Assembly (NCBI GenBank): GCA_020725765.1
Contig: DYEI01000541.1
Coordinates: 1-50,520 of the forward strand
Source of the DNA: Anaerolinea sp.
GTDB lineage: Bacteria > Chloroflexota > Anaerolineae > SpSt-313
Length of the DNA stretch: 50,520 bases
Reading direction: 5' to 3'
Shown here: positions 37,695 to 47,618 of the stretch, one piece after another
Numbering within the stretch: the first letter of the stretch is position 1
How the letters are laid out: the number at the start of each line of letters is the position of its first letter
Made by a program: the position numbers and the translations under genes
The notes under the pieces: generated by a model
Seen by the model: only the letters and a program-made list of their open reading frames with translations
Databases searched by the model: none
Told to the model about the DNA's origin: nothing

Positions 37695-39074
37695 CTAGCT
37701 CGCCAGTATCTCGTTGGCCTTCTTGGTCATTGCCAGTGCCACTTCCCTGGCAGTGGCCTTGTCTGCCCACAGTCGGTCAAGTTCCGGATTGAACGCCTCC
37801 TGAAGGAGTTGGTTCCATTTGGGCGTCTTGGCCGGCTGGAATACCGCGTCAGCCATCTGATCCACGAAAATCCGGTTCTCCTCAGGGCTGTTGGTATCCG
37901 CGAGAAAGGTCTGAGTCATGGTGATCGACTTCCGCTGCGGAACCCCCTCGATTCCAAGCGTCAGTATCCCCTCCGTGCCCGCCAGCCAACTTGCCAGGAT
38001 CCAGGCCTCGTCCGGACTCTTGGTCTTGGCATAGACGCTGAAGGCCCACGAACTCGTGGTCGACCGGCGACCGCCGGGCCCCTTGGGCAGGGGAGCCAGT
38101 CTCCAGTTCCGCGGAAGGCCCTGGCGGACGTAGGAACTGGACACCCAGCGACGGTCGATCATGACCCCTACACGCCCCGCAGGGAACAGGTTCCAGGCGC
38201 GCTGAGTGACCATCGTCTTCGCAGGGGCCACCTTGTGCTTGTAGATAGCATCGTGCATCCATTGCAGGGCCGCGATGGCCTCTTCCGAGTCCAGCAGGCA
38301 GCGGGTGGCATCCTCGTTGAGCAGCCTTGCACCCCCGCTGTAAATGTAGATGAACCACTCCTCATGCGGGGCTACCCACCCCCAACGAGTCACGAGGTCA
38401 CCTTCGCGCTTGGTGAGCTTGCCAGCAGCAGCGATGAGGGCGTCCCAGTTCCAGTCGTCGGCCTGTGCCACGTCGGTGGGAAGAGGGTCCAGCCCTACCT
38501 CCTCAAAGGCTTCGGTGTTATAGTACGTCACCAGCGGGCCGCCATAGGCCGGCAACCCGTACAACTCGCCCTGGTAGGTGAAAAACTCGCGCGGGACGTC
38601 GAAAAAGTCCGCCTTGTCAAAGCCGGGGGTAGAGGCGATGAAAGGTTCAAGACTGAGAGCCACGCCTTTGCCCTCGTAGTTGATCCACATGCCTGCTTCC
38701 ATCTGGAAGACGTCGGCCGCCGTTCCAGCCGCCAGCCGCGTCTGCATGGTGGCTCCGTACTCCGCCGATGGTACGTGTTCGAGGTCGGCGTTCACCCCAG
38801 GATGCCCGGCATTGAATATCTCGAGCGCTCTGAGGTAGTTCTTGGCCTGATCCTGGGTGCCTGAAATCGTCAGGGTCACATTGACCGCAGGGCGTGCAGG
38901 CGGAGGTGTCGCCGTAACGACCTTCTCGACCACCTGGGCCGTGCCTTCAAGGACCACCGTCTCTCGGACGACCCTCTCCACCACCCGGGGCGCGCAAGCC
39001 GCGACGAGAGCGCCAAATGAGGGCAACAGGCCGATAGCGATGAAACGCCGCCGCGTGAGCCTCTTGTTGTCCAT
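37695..39074 (-). CDS. Sugar ABC transporter substrate-binding protein
   Basis: LTRRRFIAIG twin-Arg-like start and ACAPRVVERVVRETVV linker; FNAGHPGVNADLEHVPSAEYGATMQTRLAAGTAADVFQME. Confidence 0.88.
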   Translation of the reverse strand: MDNKRLTRRRFIAIGLLPSFGALVAACAPRVVERVVRETVVLEGTAQVVEKVVTATPPPARPAVNVTLTISGTQDQAKNYLRALEIFNAGHPGVNADLEHVPSAEYGATMQTRLAAGTAADVFQMEAGMWINYEGKGVALSLEPFIASTPGFDKADFFDVPREFFTYQGELYGLPAYGGPLVTYYNTEAFEEVGLDPLPTDVAQADDWNWDALIAAAGKLTKREGDLVTRWGWVAPHEEWFIYIYSGGARLLNEDATRCLLDSEEAIAALQWMHDAIYKHKVAPAKTMVTQRAWNLFPAGRVGVMIDRRWVSSSYVRQGLPRNWRLAPLPKGPGGRRSTTSSWAFSVYAKTKSPDEAWILASWLAGTEGILTLGIEGVPQRKSITMTQTFLADTNSPEENRIFVDQMADAVFQPAKTPKWNQLLQEAFNPELDRLWADKATAREVALAMTKKANEILAS

Positions 39075-39190
39075 TGTCTCACTCCTCCTAGTGGTCGCAG
39101 CAGGGAGGTTCCCTGCAGCTGCTGGAGTCGCGCCCGGCTGAGTGCTCGTCAGCACTCTCATCCAAGCTTGACCACTGACCAGCTTAATGT

Positions 39191-39241
39191 TACGATAGGG
39201 CACAGTTGCACGTGCGAGCCGTCCCATCTGGCCCTATCGTA
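39191..39241. promoter_or_regulatory. Inverted repeat, candidate operator between divergent SBP and regulator genes
   Basis: TACGATAGGGC (39191-39201) / GCCCTATCGTA (39231-39241); internal palindrome GCACGTGC. Confidence 0.45.
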
Positions 39242-39281
39242 CCACGCTTCCTGTCCACGCTCCAGGTCAAGAGTCGGTCAA

Positions 39282-40550
39282 ATGTCTGCCACAGAAAGAG
39301 CCGCTGAGTCGTTCGATGAGTTGCGGCATCAGCTGCGCGAGGCACTTGCACACCTCCATGACCCCGACTACCAGCCCCCCGAGCTGCTCCGCCAGGTGGT
39401 CGGTCATCCTCAAGCCCAAGACAAGGCAGCCTTCCAGGCGGCCATCCTGCAGAAGATAGCGGACCTCGCACCACACGCTGACGCACCCGCCACGAGCCGA
39501 GCTCAGCGTGACTATGAGGTACTGCGACATCGCTTTGTTCTCGGCCTGACTCAGGAAGAGGCGGCAGAACACCTCCACATGAGCGTCCGCACCCTCGGGC
39601 GGGCGCAACGCCAGGCCACCCATGCCCTTGCCAGGATGCTTTGGGAGCAACGCCAGAGGGCAGACGCAGGCACGGCATTCTCCGAGCACGAGGGAAGCTC
39701 CAGTCAGAGCTCCGACGACTGGCGGTCACAGGTGAGAGAGAATCTCGCGGCGCTGCGTGCCAGTGCACCCGAGTTGGTCAGTAACGTCTACGATGTGATC
39801 GCGTCTGCTTTGGAACGGGTGAGCACGGTCGTCTTACAGTCGGAAAGGCCGCGCGCCGCAGGAGTACCGCGCGATCTCGTGGCGAAGGTGCATCCATCTG
39901 TGTTGCGACAGGTGCTGATTATGGCAATGACCCAACTCCTCGCCACAGGTCTCGGCGGGGTGGAGCTGAGCGCCCACGCGGAGGAAGACCGAGTAGTCAT
40001 CCGCATCACAGGGCCAGCCTCAGATTTGCCCGAGGACCCGGAGGTTGCTCTGCTGCGCGAGATTCTGGCCTGCGATGGGGGTGACCTGGAAATCAGGGCT
40101 GAAGGTGGTCGCCTCGAGGCGCGCATCGCTATCCCGGCTGCAGGCAAGGTAACAGTGCTGGTGGTTGACGACAATATCGATGCATTGCACTACTACCGCC
40201 GCTGCGTGGAGCAGACCCGCTTCCATCTCATCCACGCCCGAAGTGGAGACGCCGCACTCGAACAGATGCGCTCGCGCACACCGGATGTCATCGTTCTCGA
40301 CATCGTCCTTCCCGACATGGATGGCTGGGACTTTATGCAGAAGCTTCGGCGGAATCCCGTGACGCGCTCCATCCCCGTGATCATCTGCTCAATCGTCAAA
40401 GAAGAGCGCCTGGCCTCAGCCCTCGGCGCCATCCAGTGTCTACCCAAGCCGGTACGAGATGCGGAATTCCTCCACGCGCTTGAACAGGCTATCGCCCAGG
40501 CCCCAACAGCATCGCCGAGAACTGGAGCGCACAGCACAGCAGCCTTCTGA
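39282..40550 (+). CDS. HTH (sigma region 4-like) - degenerate HATPase - receiver regulator
   Basis: RHRFVLGLTQEEAAEHLHMSVRTLGRAQRQATHALARML (HTH); VTVLVVDDNIDAL...LDIVLPDMDGWDFMQKL...CLPKPVRDAEFL (REC). Confidence 0.78.
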   Translation: MSATERAAESFDELRHQLREALAHLHDPDYQPPELLRQVVGHPQAQDKAAFQAAILQKIADLAPHADAPATSRAQRDYEVLRHRFVLGLTQEEAAEHLHMSVRTLGRAQRQATHALARMLWEQRQRADAGTAFSEHEGSSSQSSDDWRSQVRENLAALRASAPELVSNVYDVIASALERVSTVVLQSERPRAAGVPRDLVAKVHPSVLRQVLIMAMTQLLATGLGGVELSAHAEEDRVVIRITGPASDLPEDPEVALLREILACDGGDLEIRAEGGRLEARIAIPAAGKVTVLVVDDNIDALHYYRRCVEQTRFHLIHARSGDAALEQMRSRTPDVIVLDIVLPDMDGWDFMQKLRRNPVTRSIPVIICSIVKEERLASALGAIQCLPKPVRDAEFLHALEQAIAQAPTASPRTGAHSTAAF

Positions 40551-42666
40551 CTGGCATTCCGTCGCTGGTACTCAGGATGAGAAAGGGACTTGCCAGTGCC
40601 TGCTGTCCTGGATCCTGAGCCGACAGAATGTAGATGGCAAGCTCCTCCGCTGTCCTCTCGCGACGTAACTGCTCCAGCACTTGCCATCCACTCATGTCAG
40701 GCATGGTTATGTCGAGAAAGACCAGATCGGGAAGCAGCCTCGCTGCCTTCTCGAGCGCTTGAGCACCACTGGTCGCCGTAAACACCTCCACCTCAGGGAG
40801 CGCCATCTTGAGCATTCGTCGCAGCAACGTCAGAAACTCGATCTCGTCGTCGACCAGCAGTATGCGCCGGACGCAGCGGCCGGTTGATTGCACAGCCTGA
40901 AGCAGGTCAGCCTCGCCAACCGGCTTGACCAGATGCCCCTGCGCGCCAAGTCCCACAGCGCGGGCCTCGGAGGGGGACACGACGCAGCCACATAGCGCCA
41001 CGTCGGAGATCTGGCCGCGCACCGCCTCCAACTCGCCCCACGCACGATCTACACTTGACGCGTTGAGCAGCAGAGCATGCGCAGGAGTGTCGGCAAGAAG
41101 AAGAGCAGCCTCTTCCAGAGAGGCGACGCTCACCAGTTCGGCAAGGTCTGCGTGGCGCTCCAGTTGACTACCCAGCCCTCCTGTCTCGTCGCAGACTACG
41201 ACACGAGGTTTGGTGAGATGGGGCGTCGCAGCCGCTCTTGCCCCGATAAAGTCGCGCTCTCGCCACTCCCAGTCCTCGCGATTCCAGCGCCACGGCATAC
41301 TCCCGCCCTGGTTTGACGGGCTGAGTGGGAGCTCCACATAGCAGGTCGTCCCCACCCCGACCTGGCTTTCCAGCCAGATCCGCCCGCCATGCAGCTCTAC
41401 GAACTGCTTGGAGATGCTCAGACCAAGGCCAGTGCCACCCGCGCTCTGTGACCCAGAGCCGGTCTGCCAGAATGGCTCGAAAGCAGCAGACAGGTCCTCA
41501 GCGGCGATACCAGGCCCCGTGTCAGTGATGCGCAGGAGCATACTGTCACCGCGCACCTCGGCACCCACTGTGATGCCACCTCGCTCCGTGAAGCGGGCGG
41601 CATTGCTGAGCACATTCAGAACGACCTGGCGGATACGGGTCGGATCGCATACGATCGGCGGCAGGTCAGCGGGCACGTCGACCGTCAAGCCGAGCCCCTT
41701 CCTCTCCAGCAACGGCCCGACGATCTCCAGCGCGCTGTGAACGATGTCCGTCACTCGGACGGACTCACGGCGCAGCGCGATCTGCCCAGCGTCCAATCGT
41801 GTCAGATCCAGCACGTCGTTGACCATGCTGGCGAGATGCTCACAGTTCCGCTGCACGACCTGCAAGTCCTGCCACAAGTCAGGGGGGAACTCCCGGCCAT
41901 ACATGTAGGGACGACGCACCATGAGCCCCACCAGGCCAATGATCATGTTGAGAGGCGTGCGGAACTCGTGGCTGACGCGCGATACGAAGGCAACCTTGGC
42001 CTGCTGCGCCTGCTCGGCAATCAGGCGCAACGCTGCCGTGCGCTCGTTGGCCAGCGCCAACTGACGGTTGGCGTGAGCCAGATCGTCCAGCGCCTGTTGG
42101 AGCTCGGCCTTGCGGTCGCGCGCCTGCTCCAGCAACTCCTGCGCCCGACGAGTATGAGCCCACGCCCAGGCTGCCGTTCGCTGAAGCGAGCGGTGGACCC
42201 CCCACAACACGGCAAAGGAACCCCAGATGGCGACGACCACTACGAGCGGGTGAGTTCTGACCTGCCCGGGTGAGCTGGCAGTATAGAGCCAGAGAAGCAA
42301 TGTCTCGGCGATGCTTACCAGGGCCGCCTCTTCGAGGCTCAGCACAGCGGCAGCTACCAGAGGAGGCAGGGCAAGAAGTGCCAACAGCCCCTCGACAGCC
42401 AGCAGACGGTCCCCAAGGAACATGACGATCTGCAGCGACACAATGGACAGCCACGGACCAACTCGGGGCGCGCTCCTGGCCATCCAGCACACCGCAGCTG
42501 CGCAATAACACAAGGCGGCCAGCAACGCAACCGACAGGCGCTGCGACATATCCGGAATGGCATCGGTCGCGAACACCAGCGCTACACCGCAGGAGGCCAG
42601 AGCGATCACCACCAGAGCCTGCGGCACCTGCGCCTCCACTGCAGACAGATTACTCGAGCGGGCCAT
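40489..42666 (-). CDS. Membrane hybrid histidine kinase with two receiver-like domains
   Basis: AFVSRVSHEFRTPLNMIIGLVGLM; GGTGLGLSISKQFVELHGG; REC-like domains; start placed at ATG 42666. Confidence 0.86.
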   Translation of the reverse strand: MARSSNLSAVEAQVPQALVVIALASCGVALVFATDAIPDMSQRLSVALLAALCYCAAAVCWMARSAPRVGPWLSIVSLQIVMFLGDRLLAVEGLLALLALPPLVAAAVLSLEEAALVSIAETLLLWLYTASSPGQVRTHPLVVVVAIWGSFAVLWGVHRSLQRTAAWAWAHTRRAQELLEQARDRKAELQQALDDLAHANRQLALANERTAALRLIAEQAQQAKVAFVSRVSHEFRTPLNMIIGLVGLMVRRPYMYGREFPPDLWQDLQVVQRNCEHLASMVNDVLDLTRLDAGQIALRRESVRVTDIVHSALEIVGPLLERKGLGLTVDVPADLPPIVCDPTRIRQVVLNVLSNAARFTERGGITVGAEVRGDSMLLRITDTGPGIAAEDLSAAFEPFWQTGSGSQSAGGTGLGLSISKQFVELHGGRIWLESQVGVGTTCYVELPLSPSNQGGSMPWRWNREDWEWRERDFIGARAAATPHLTKPRVVVCDETGGLGSQLERHADLAELVSVASLEEAALLLADTPAHALLLNASSVDRAWGELEAVRGQISDVALCGCVVSPSEARAVGLGAQGHLVKPVGEADLLQAVQSTGRCVRRILLVDDEIEFLTLLRRMLKMALPEVEVFTATSGAQALEKAARLLPDLVFLDITMPDMSGWQVLEQLRRERTAEELAIYILSAQDPGQQALASPFLILSTSDGMPVRRLLCCALQFSAMLLGPGR

Positions 42667-42712
42667 GACAACACACCTCGCAAGGGTGGGTTCTGAGCGG
42701 GACTCAACGGTG

Positions 42713-42740
42713 GTTATAGCACAATGTGCCCCAAGAGCAA
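42713..42740 (-). promoter_or_regulatory. Sigma70-like promoter for hybrid kinase
   Basis: Minus strand TTGCTC - 16 nt - TATAAC. Confidence 0.4.
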
Positions 42741-42981
42741 CTCGGGCCTGGGATGCGGATCGGGTGGAGGCCAGGCGTGCGGGGATGCCTGCGAGCCTTC
42801 GTGTGTTCAAGCTACAGCAGCGCGAAATGGTTGCAGTCTGCACTGACGATCCTGGGATACAGCCGGCCCTTCTGGTTCCGCTCCAGGCGACAGACTCTCC
42901 CCTGCACCACTGCGGTGGAGATCCGCGGGAGACTTCCAGCCCTGACCTTGTGCGAGCCCTGATCGCGGGCGCCGCCGCAGC

Positions 42982-43833
42982 CTACCGCGGCGGCCGGCGC
43001 CGCTCCTGCTCTGCCGGCCCATAGGGGCTGGGGATGTACTCGACAGAGGGCCGGCGCATCCCCGCCTGGGGGAAGAGGCTCATGATCTCATAGACTTCCT
43101 GAGGCATCTCGGTGCTCACCGGCAGGCCCAGCTCCCTCGCCTCGTCGACGGTGATCGGATAGTCGTGCGTCCAGGTCCCGGAGGAGAGGGTCTCGGCGAG
43201 GGCCTGCGCCCGCTCGGCGGGCATGCGATCGCTCAGGATGCGCGTGATCGTCCGCTGCACCTGCGCAATCGCCTTGCGCGCCTGATCCGCCATGATGAGC
43301 GTCTGGTCGTCGATCTCGTTGATGTCCTTCTGCTCGAGCACCTTCAGGACCGAGGCCGCCGGGCACTGCCCGAGCTGCGGGTCGACCGGCCCGAGCACGG
43401 CATTCTCATCCATCACAATCTCGTCCGCGGCCAGCGCGATCAGCGTGCCGCCCGACATGGCATAGTGCGGCACAAACACCGTCACCTTGGCCTTGCGCCG
43501 CTGAAGGGCGCACGCAATCTGCTCGGCCGCCAGAACCAGCCCGCCCGGCGTGTGCAGGATCAGGTCGATCGGCATCTCGGGATCGGTGAGCTTGATGGCG
43601 CGCAGCAGAGCCTCCGAATCCTCGATGCCAATGTAGCGGGCCAGCGGAATCCCCAGCAGCGAGATCGTCTCCTGCCGGTGCACGAGGGCGATGACGCGGC
43701 TCTTGCGCTTCAGCTCGAGTCTGTGCAGCGCCCGGCGACGCGCGGCATCCAGCATCCCCTGCCGGAGCATCGGCTGCAGCGACATGACGAAGAAGAGCAG
43801 GAAGAACATGAACCAGGAGGGATCAAAGAGCAT
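42982..43833 (-). CDS. SDH-family Clp-fold membrane serine protease
   Basis: IDLILHTPGGLVLAAEQIACALQRRKAKVTVFVPHYAMSGGTLIALAADEIVMDENAVLGPVDPQ. Confidence 0.85.
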   Translation of the reverse strand: MLFDPSWFMFFLLFFVMSLQPMLRQGMLDAARRRALHRLELKRKSRVIALVHRQETISLLGIPLARYIGIEDSEALLRAIKLTDPEMPIDLILHTPGGLVLAAEQIACALQRRKAKVTVFVPHYAMSGGTLIALAADEIVMDENAVLGPVDPQLGQCPAASVLKVLEQKDINEIDDQTLIMADQARKAIAQVQRTITRILSDRMPAERAQALAETLSSGTWTHDYPITVDEARELGLPVSTEMPQEVYEIMSLFPQAGMRRPSVEYIPSPYGPAEQERRRPPR

Positions 43834-43854
43834 AGTCCTTCGCTCCTGTCCGGC

Positions 43855-44556
43855 TTACCAGGGCCAGTACTCGTCTGGGAAGGGCCGCCTGTAGTAGCGC
43901 CGCTCGAACACCTTGACCAGGACGAGACCCGTGACAAAGCCACCGATATGGGCCCACCAGGCCACGCCGCCATAGGTGTCGATCAGCCCTGCCATGCCCA
44001 GTGCAAAGAGCCCGTTGAAGAGTTGGGAGATGAACCACGAACCGATGAACAACAGCGCCGGTATCTCCACAAACCAGGGCAGGAAGAACCCCGGCACCAG
44101 AGTGACCACCCGCGCACCGGGAAAGAGCACCAGGTAGGCGCCCATCACCGCCGAGATCGCTCCGCTCGCTCCGATGGTGGGAACCGTCGAGTTCGGGCTC
44201 ACCAGGACATGGGCCGCTGCCGCTCCTGCCCCGCCCAGCAGATAGAAGATGAGGTAGCGGCCATGGCCCATGCGATCCTCGACGTTGTCGCCAAAGATGT
44301 ACAGCGCCCACATGTTGCTGATGAGGTGCCACCAGCCACCGTGGAGAAACATCGAGGTGAGCACCGTCAGAAGCTGATCGGGCCCTGGATGGGCCAGGAA
44401 CCGCGCCGGCACGAGACCAAGGACCCGCGTGAGGATCTCGAGTTGCCGCGTTCGGAGGGAGGCCTCGAAGAGGAAGACGAGCACATTCGTCGCGATCAGT
44501 AGCCAGTTCACAACCGGCAACTCGCGCGCCCGCACAGTATCGCGGAGTGGAAGCAT
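43855..44556 (-). CDS. Rhomboid-family intramembrane serine protease
   Basis: SMFLHGGWWHLISNMWALYIFGDNVEDRMGHGRYLIFYLLGG, GASGAISAVMGAY, AHIGGFVTG. Confidence 0.92.
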   Translation of the reverse strand: MLPLRDTVRARELPVVNWLLIATNVLVFLFEASLRTRQLEILTRVLGLVPARFLAHPGPDQLLTVLTSMFLHGGWWHLISNMWALYIFGDNVEDRMGHGRYLIFYLLGGAGAAAAHVLVSPNSTVPTIGASGAISAVMGAYLVLFPGARVVTLVPGFFLPWFVEIPALLFIGSWFISQLFNGLFALGMAGLIDTYGGVAWWAHIGGFVTGLVLVKVFERRYYRRPFPDEYWPW

Positions 44557-45096
44557 CCCAGAAGCCTGCCTTTGGTCACGGAGAGGACGCGTGCGACACG
44601 CGCACTGCCATTGCAGCAGAGATCAGACGCGCCCGGCCCGGATTCGACCCAAGAACCGCTGACTCCGAGGTCGGCCACACGTACGAGAGCACCCAGGCAC
44701 CGAAGGGCCATTCCCGCGGCGGTTGCAGACCCTGGGCCTTCAAAGTGCTGCTCCGGACGCATTGGCATCACAGCGGGCCGCGTCGACCCAGCCACTCGTC
44801 TGCATGATACCACCGCCGCTACGGCCGGTCAAGCAACCGCGCGACCCGCCCATCTGCAGGTCTACCGGCTCCTTACCGCGACCGATGCGGCACGCCTGCT
44901 CGCGGCTGGCACGCTCTGTGCTGTGACTGGCCGGTGCTGCTCTGGTGCGGCCCCGGCGTGCCTTGCCTCCCCGACCTGCTGGAGCACACATGGCGGATCG
45001 GCCCTTTCACCGCGAGCACAGGGGCAGGGAACGAGCCCACCGGTACAGGCTCCGCCCGCAGCGACAAGCGAAGAACAAAGATCGAGAGGATGCGCG

Positions 45097-45537
45097 ATGT
45101 CAGTCAAGCAGAGTGAAGCCATCGCCCGCCGCTTTGAGCAAGTCTTCAACACCGGCAACACTGAGGATGTGGCCGAGTACATTGCTCCGGGCTTCGTGCA
45201 GCACGGCCCGGGCACACCATCGGTGCCACCCGGACCCGAGGGGTACAAGGAGATCGTGCGCGCCTATCGCAGCGCGTTTCCCGATATCAACGTGACCATC
45301 GACGAGATCATTGCGACCGAGCACAGCGCGGCTATCCGCTACCATGCACGGGGCACGTTCCTCGGCGAGCTGGTTGGCATCAGCCCTACCGGCAAGAGCT
45401 TTGAGGTCATGGGCACCGACACTGTGCACATCGCCGACGGCAAGATCACCGAGGCCTGGCAACTCTACGACACCTTGGCCTTCAATGAGCAACTCGGCCT
45501 GCTTCAGCTGTTGCCACAAGCAGAGGTAGCTCGCTAG
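45097..45537 (+). CDS. SnoaL-like / ester cyclase family protein
   Basis: ARRFEQVFNTGNTEDVAEYIAPGFVQHGP...YRSAFPDINVTIDEIIATEHSAAIRYHARGTFLGELVGISPTGK. Confidence 0.82.
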   Translation: MSVKQSEAIARRFEQVFNTGNTEDVAEYIAPGFVQHGPGTPSVPPGPEGYKEIVRAYRSAFPDINVTIDEIIATEHSAAIRYHARGTFLGELVGISPTGKSFEVMGTDTVHIADGKITEAWQLYDTLAFNEQLGLLQLLPQAEVAR

Positions 45538-45728
45538 GCCCCCCGCTCACGACACAGATCCCGTGCAGGAGTAGGGATGGCTTTCTCCGTGGAGATCCCG
45601 TCGGAGCCGGCCACCTTCATCTCCGCCATAGCCACAACACGCAACCCCGCCTGCACCAGCCGTGCCACGGTCTCGAGGACCGCATCGCCGATCCGCTGCT
45701 GGATGATCCTTTGGAGCCGTTCGATCAC
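45534..45728 (-). CDS. Small hypothetical protein (64 aa)
   Basis: GTG-start ORF directly after the DUF2254-like stop; MIERLQRIIQQRIGDAVLETVARLVQAGLRVVAMAEMKVAGSDG. Confidence 0.3.
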   Translation of the reverse strand: MIERLQRIIQQRIGDAVLETVARLVQAGLRVVAMAEMKVAGSDGISTEKAIPTPARDLCRERGA

Positions 45729-45748
45729 CGCGGAAGAGTCGACGCCGA

Positions 45749-47291
45749 TCAGACCCTCTCAACTTCTGCCGCCGGCACTTTGCGGATTCGGCTCGCGACC
45801 GCGGGCGGCGCCGCAGTCTCCAGATCCTGGAGCGCCTCCCTGAGCCATTGCGCCTCCACGGCTCGCCCCTCGGCCAGCGCTTCCTGCGCCACACCCTCAA
45901 GTTGGCCAGCCATGGCCTGCAATGTATCATGGACCTGGAGCTGTGTCATCGCCAGGCGATACAGGGGCATGAACGCATCGAGCAGGCGGCGCATCTTCTC
46001 GCTAGATCCCTCGCGCCCCATGCGGAGCAGCAGGGCAGCGAGCCCCGTGCCCATCTCCCGGGGTACGGCGTCGAGTTGCCGGCTGACGGCTGCATCCATG
46101 ACCCGTCGGAACGCCACCATAGTGGTGGCAAAAAGGTCGACCGGCGGCCGCTCGACCCGCACTATGACCCCATCAATCTCCCCCTGCAGCCGGGTCGCCA
46201 CCCGGGGCGCTGCCAGCACACGCAGCAGCACCGCGAACAGACCATTGACACACTCGACAGCCACCTGAGGGGAACCATCGGTGCACGCCTTGACGCCCAT
46301 CGCCTCCAGCAGGATCACGCCGTACTCGGCATCCTCTACCGGGCGTCGTTCCCTGCCGATGTCGTACGCTATCTGCACCCAGGTCACAATCTCGTCGAGC
46401 CTGCGCGCTGCCAGCGGAGCTTCTATCACCGCCATCACGTCGCCCTCCATGACCCTCTCCCCGGTGCCTTTTTCGGCACGCAAATGCCAGGCGGTGCCTT
46501 CCGCGGCTTCCTGCGCCTCCAACCAACGCCGAGCATGCCGGCGCAAGGCAGCCAGCAGATCCTTCCAGTACAGTCGGACCACGATGCCGTCCCTTGGCGC
46601 CCGCACCTCTCTGCGCGGTAGGTCGCGACCAGTAGGCTGCCAGGAGTAGGGATCGGCAGGCTCGATCCATGGCGCCGCATGCGGCGCCCCGAGCGCGCCC
46701 AGGGCAGCAACCGTGCTCTGCACGGTACTCTGGATGAAGCGAAAGGGTCGCACGAACGAGAGCAGGTTGGCGATGTACAGCACAAGGAGCAGCAAGTCGA
46801 GCACGGCCCACAAAATGGCTACGTTGGTGCCCAGGGTTGGCGTGAACACCACCTGTCCACCTTCACCGGTGCGCACCGTCTTGAGCACGAGAAGGGCATA
46901 GGTGATGGAGCCAACGTAGGCTCCCAGCACCGCCTGTGTAGTCTTGTCCCGTTCAAACTCGGTGAGCACCTGCGGAACATAGTTGTTGGCAGTGAGTTGC
47001 ACAGTGACCAGGGTGACGGAGAAAACGACGCCCAGGATGGTCCCCCAGCCGGCAGCGATCGAACTGAGCACGCTGCGAGCCGCACTCGGGCTGCCGGCGA
47101 AGAAGACAAAGCGGTCCAGCCCGCCACCGAACACCGACTGGAAGGACAGGCCCGTCATGTCGACCAGGTTGGTCAGCGCAAAGAGGCCCACAGCGCCGAC
47201 CAGGATCAGCGACGGGATGAAACCATATCGAGTTGTAGACCCTCAACAAGCCACGCCGAGCTCTGACCAGCCAGAGGTGGATTGCTTCCAT
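45749..47291 (-). pseudogene. DUF2254-like membrane protein, apparently frameshifted near its N-terminus
   Basis: 45749-47191 frame is DUF2254-like; 47291 ATG frame encodes ...LLRVYNSIWF, and removing one A from AAA 47220-47222 joins it to IPSLILVGAVGLFALTNLVD. Confidence 0.65.
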
Positions 47292-47358
47292 CAGCCGGCC
47301 TCCGCATCGCTCTTGCCGCTGGATGGCCGCTCCGAGACCAGTTCGGGGTGCACAGCTC

Positions 47359-47538
47359 TCAACTCACGAAGATGACCCAGATGATGGCCTGCGGGCTCCG
47401 TTTGGTTGGCGTCCATGGCGGCCGCACCAGATCAGTCAGCTCGACGGCAATCACCAGTACCCACGCAAGCGCCACGATGGCCATCGGCACATCGAGCCGG
47501 TTCCTGATCCTGTCAGGGAGTTGCCGTCGCTCCTCGGA
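47359..47538 (-). pseudogene. N-terminal remnant of an ion-channel-like membrane protein
   Basis: Minus-strand EERRQLPDRIRNRLDVPMAIVALAWVLVIAVELTDLVRPPWTPTKRSPQAIIWVIFVS*; resembles first TM of voltage-gated channel-like proteins; right boundary approximate. Confidence 0.4.
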
Positions 47539-47618
47539 AGTTCTCTGGCTGAGCGGTCTCGCCTGCGACCACCTTTGCCTGGTTATGTCGGGTCCGGCGT
47601 CCCCTGGGCAATCCTGCC

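Noticed and set aside
43165-44502. 445-aa plus-strand ORF
   Set aside because: Antisense to the Clp-fold protease and rhomboid genes; no domain-like sequence.
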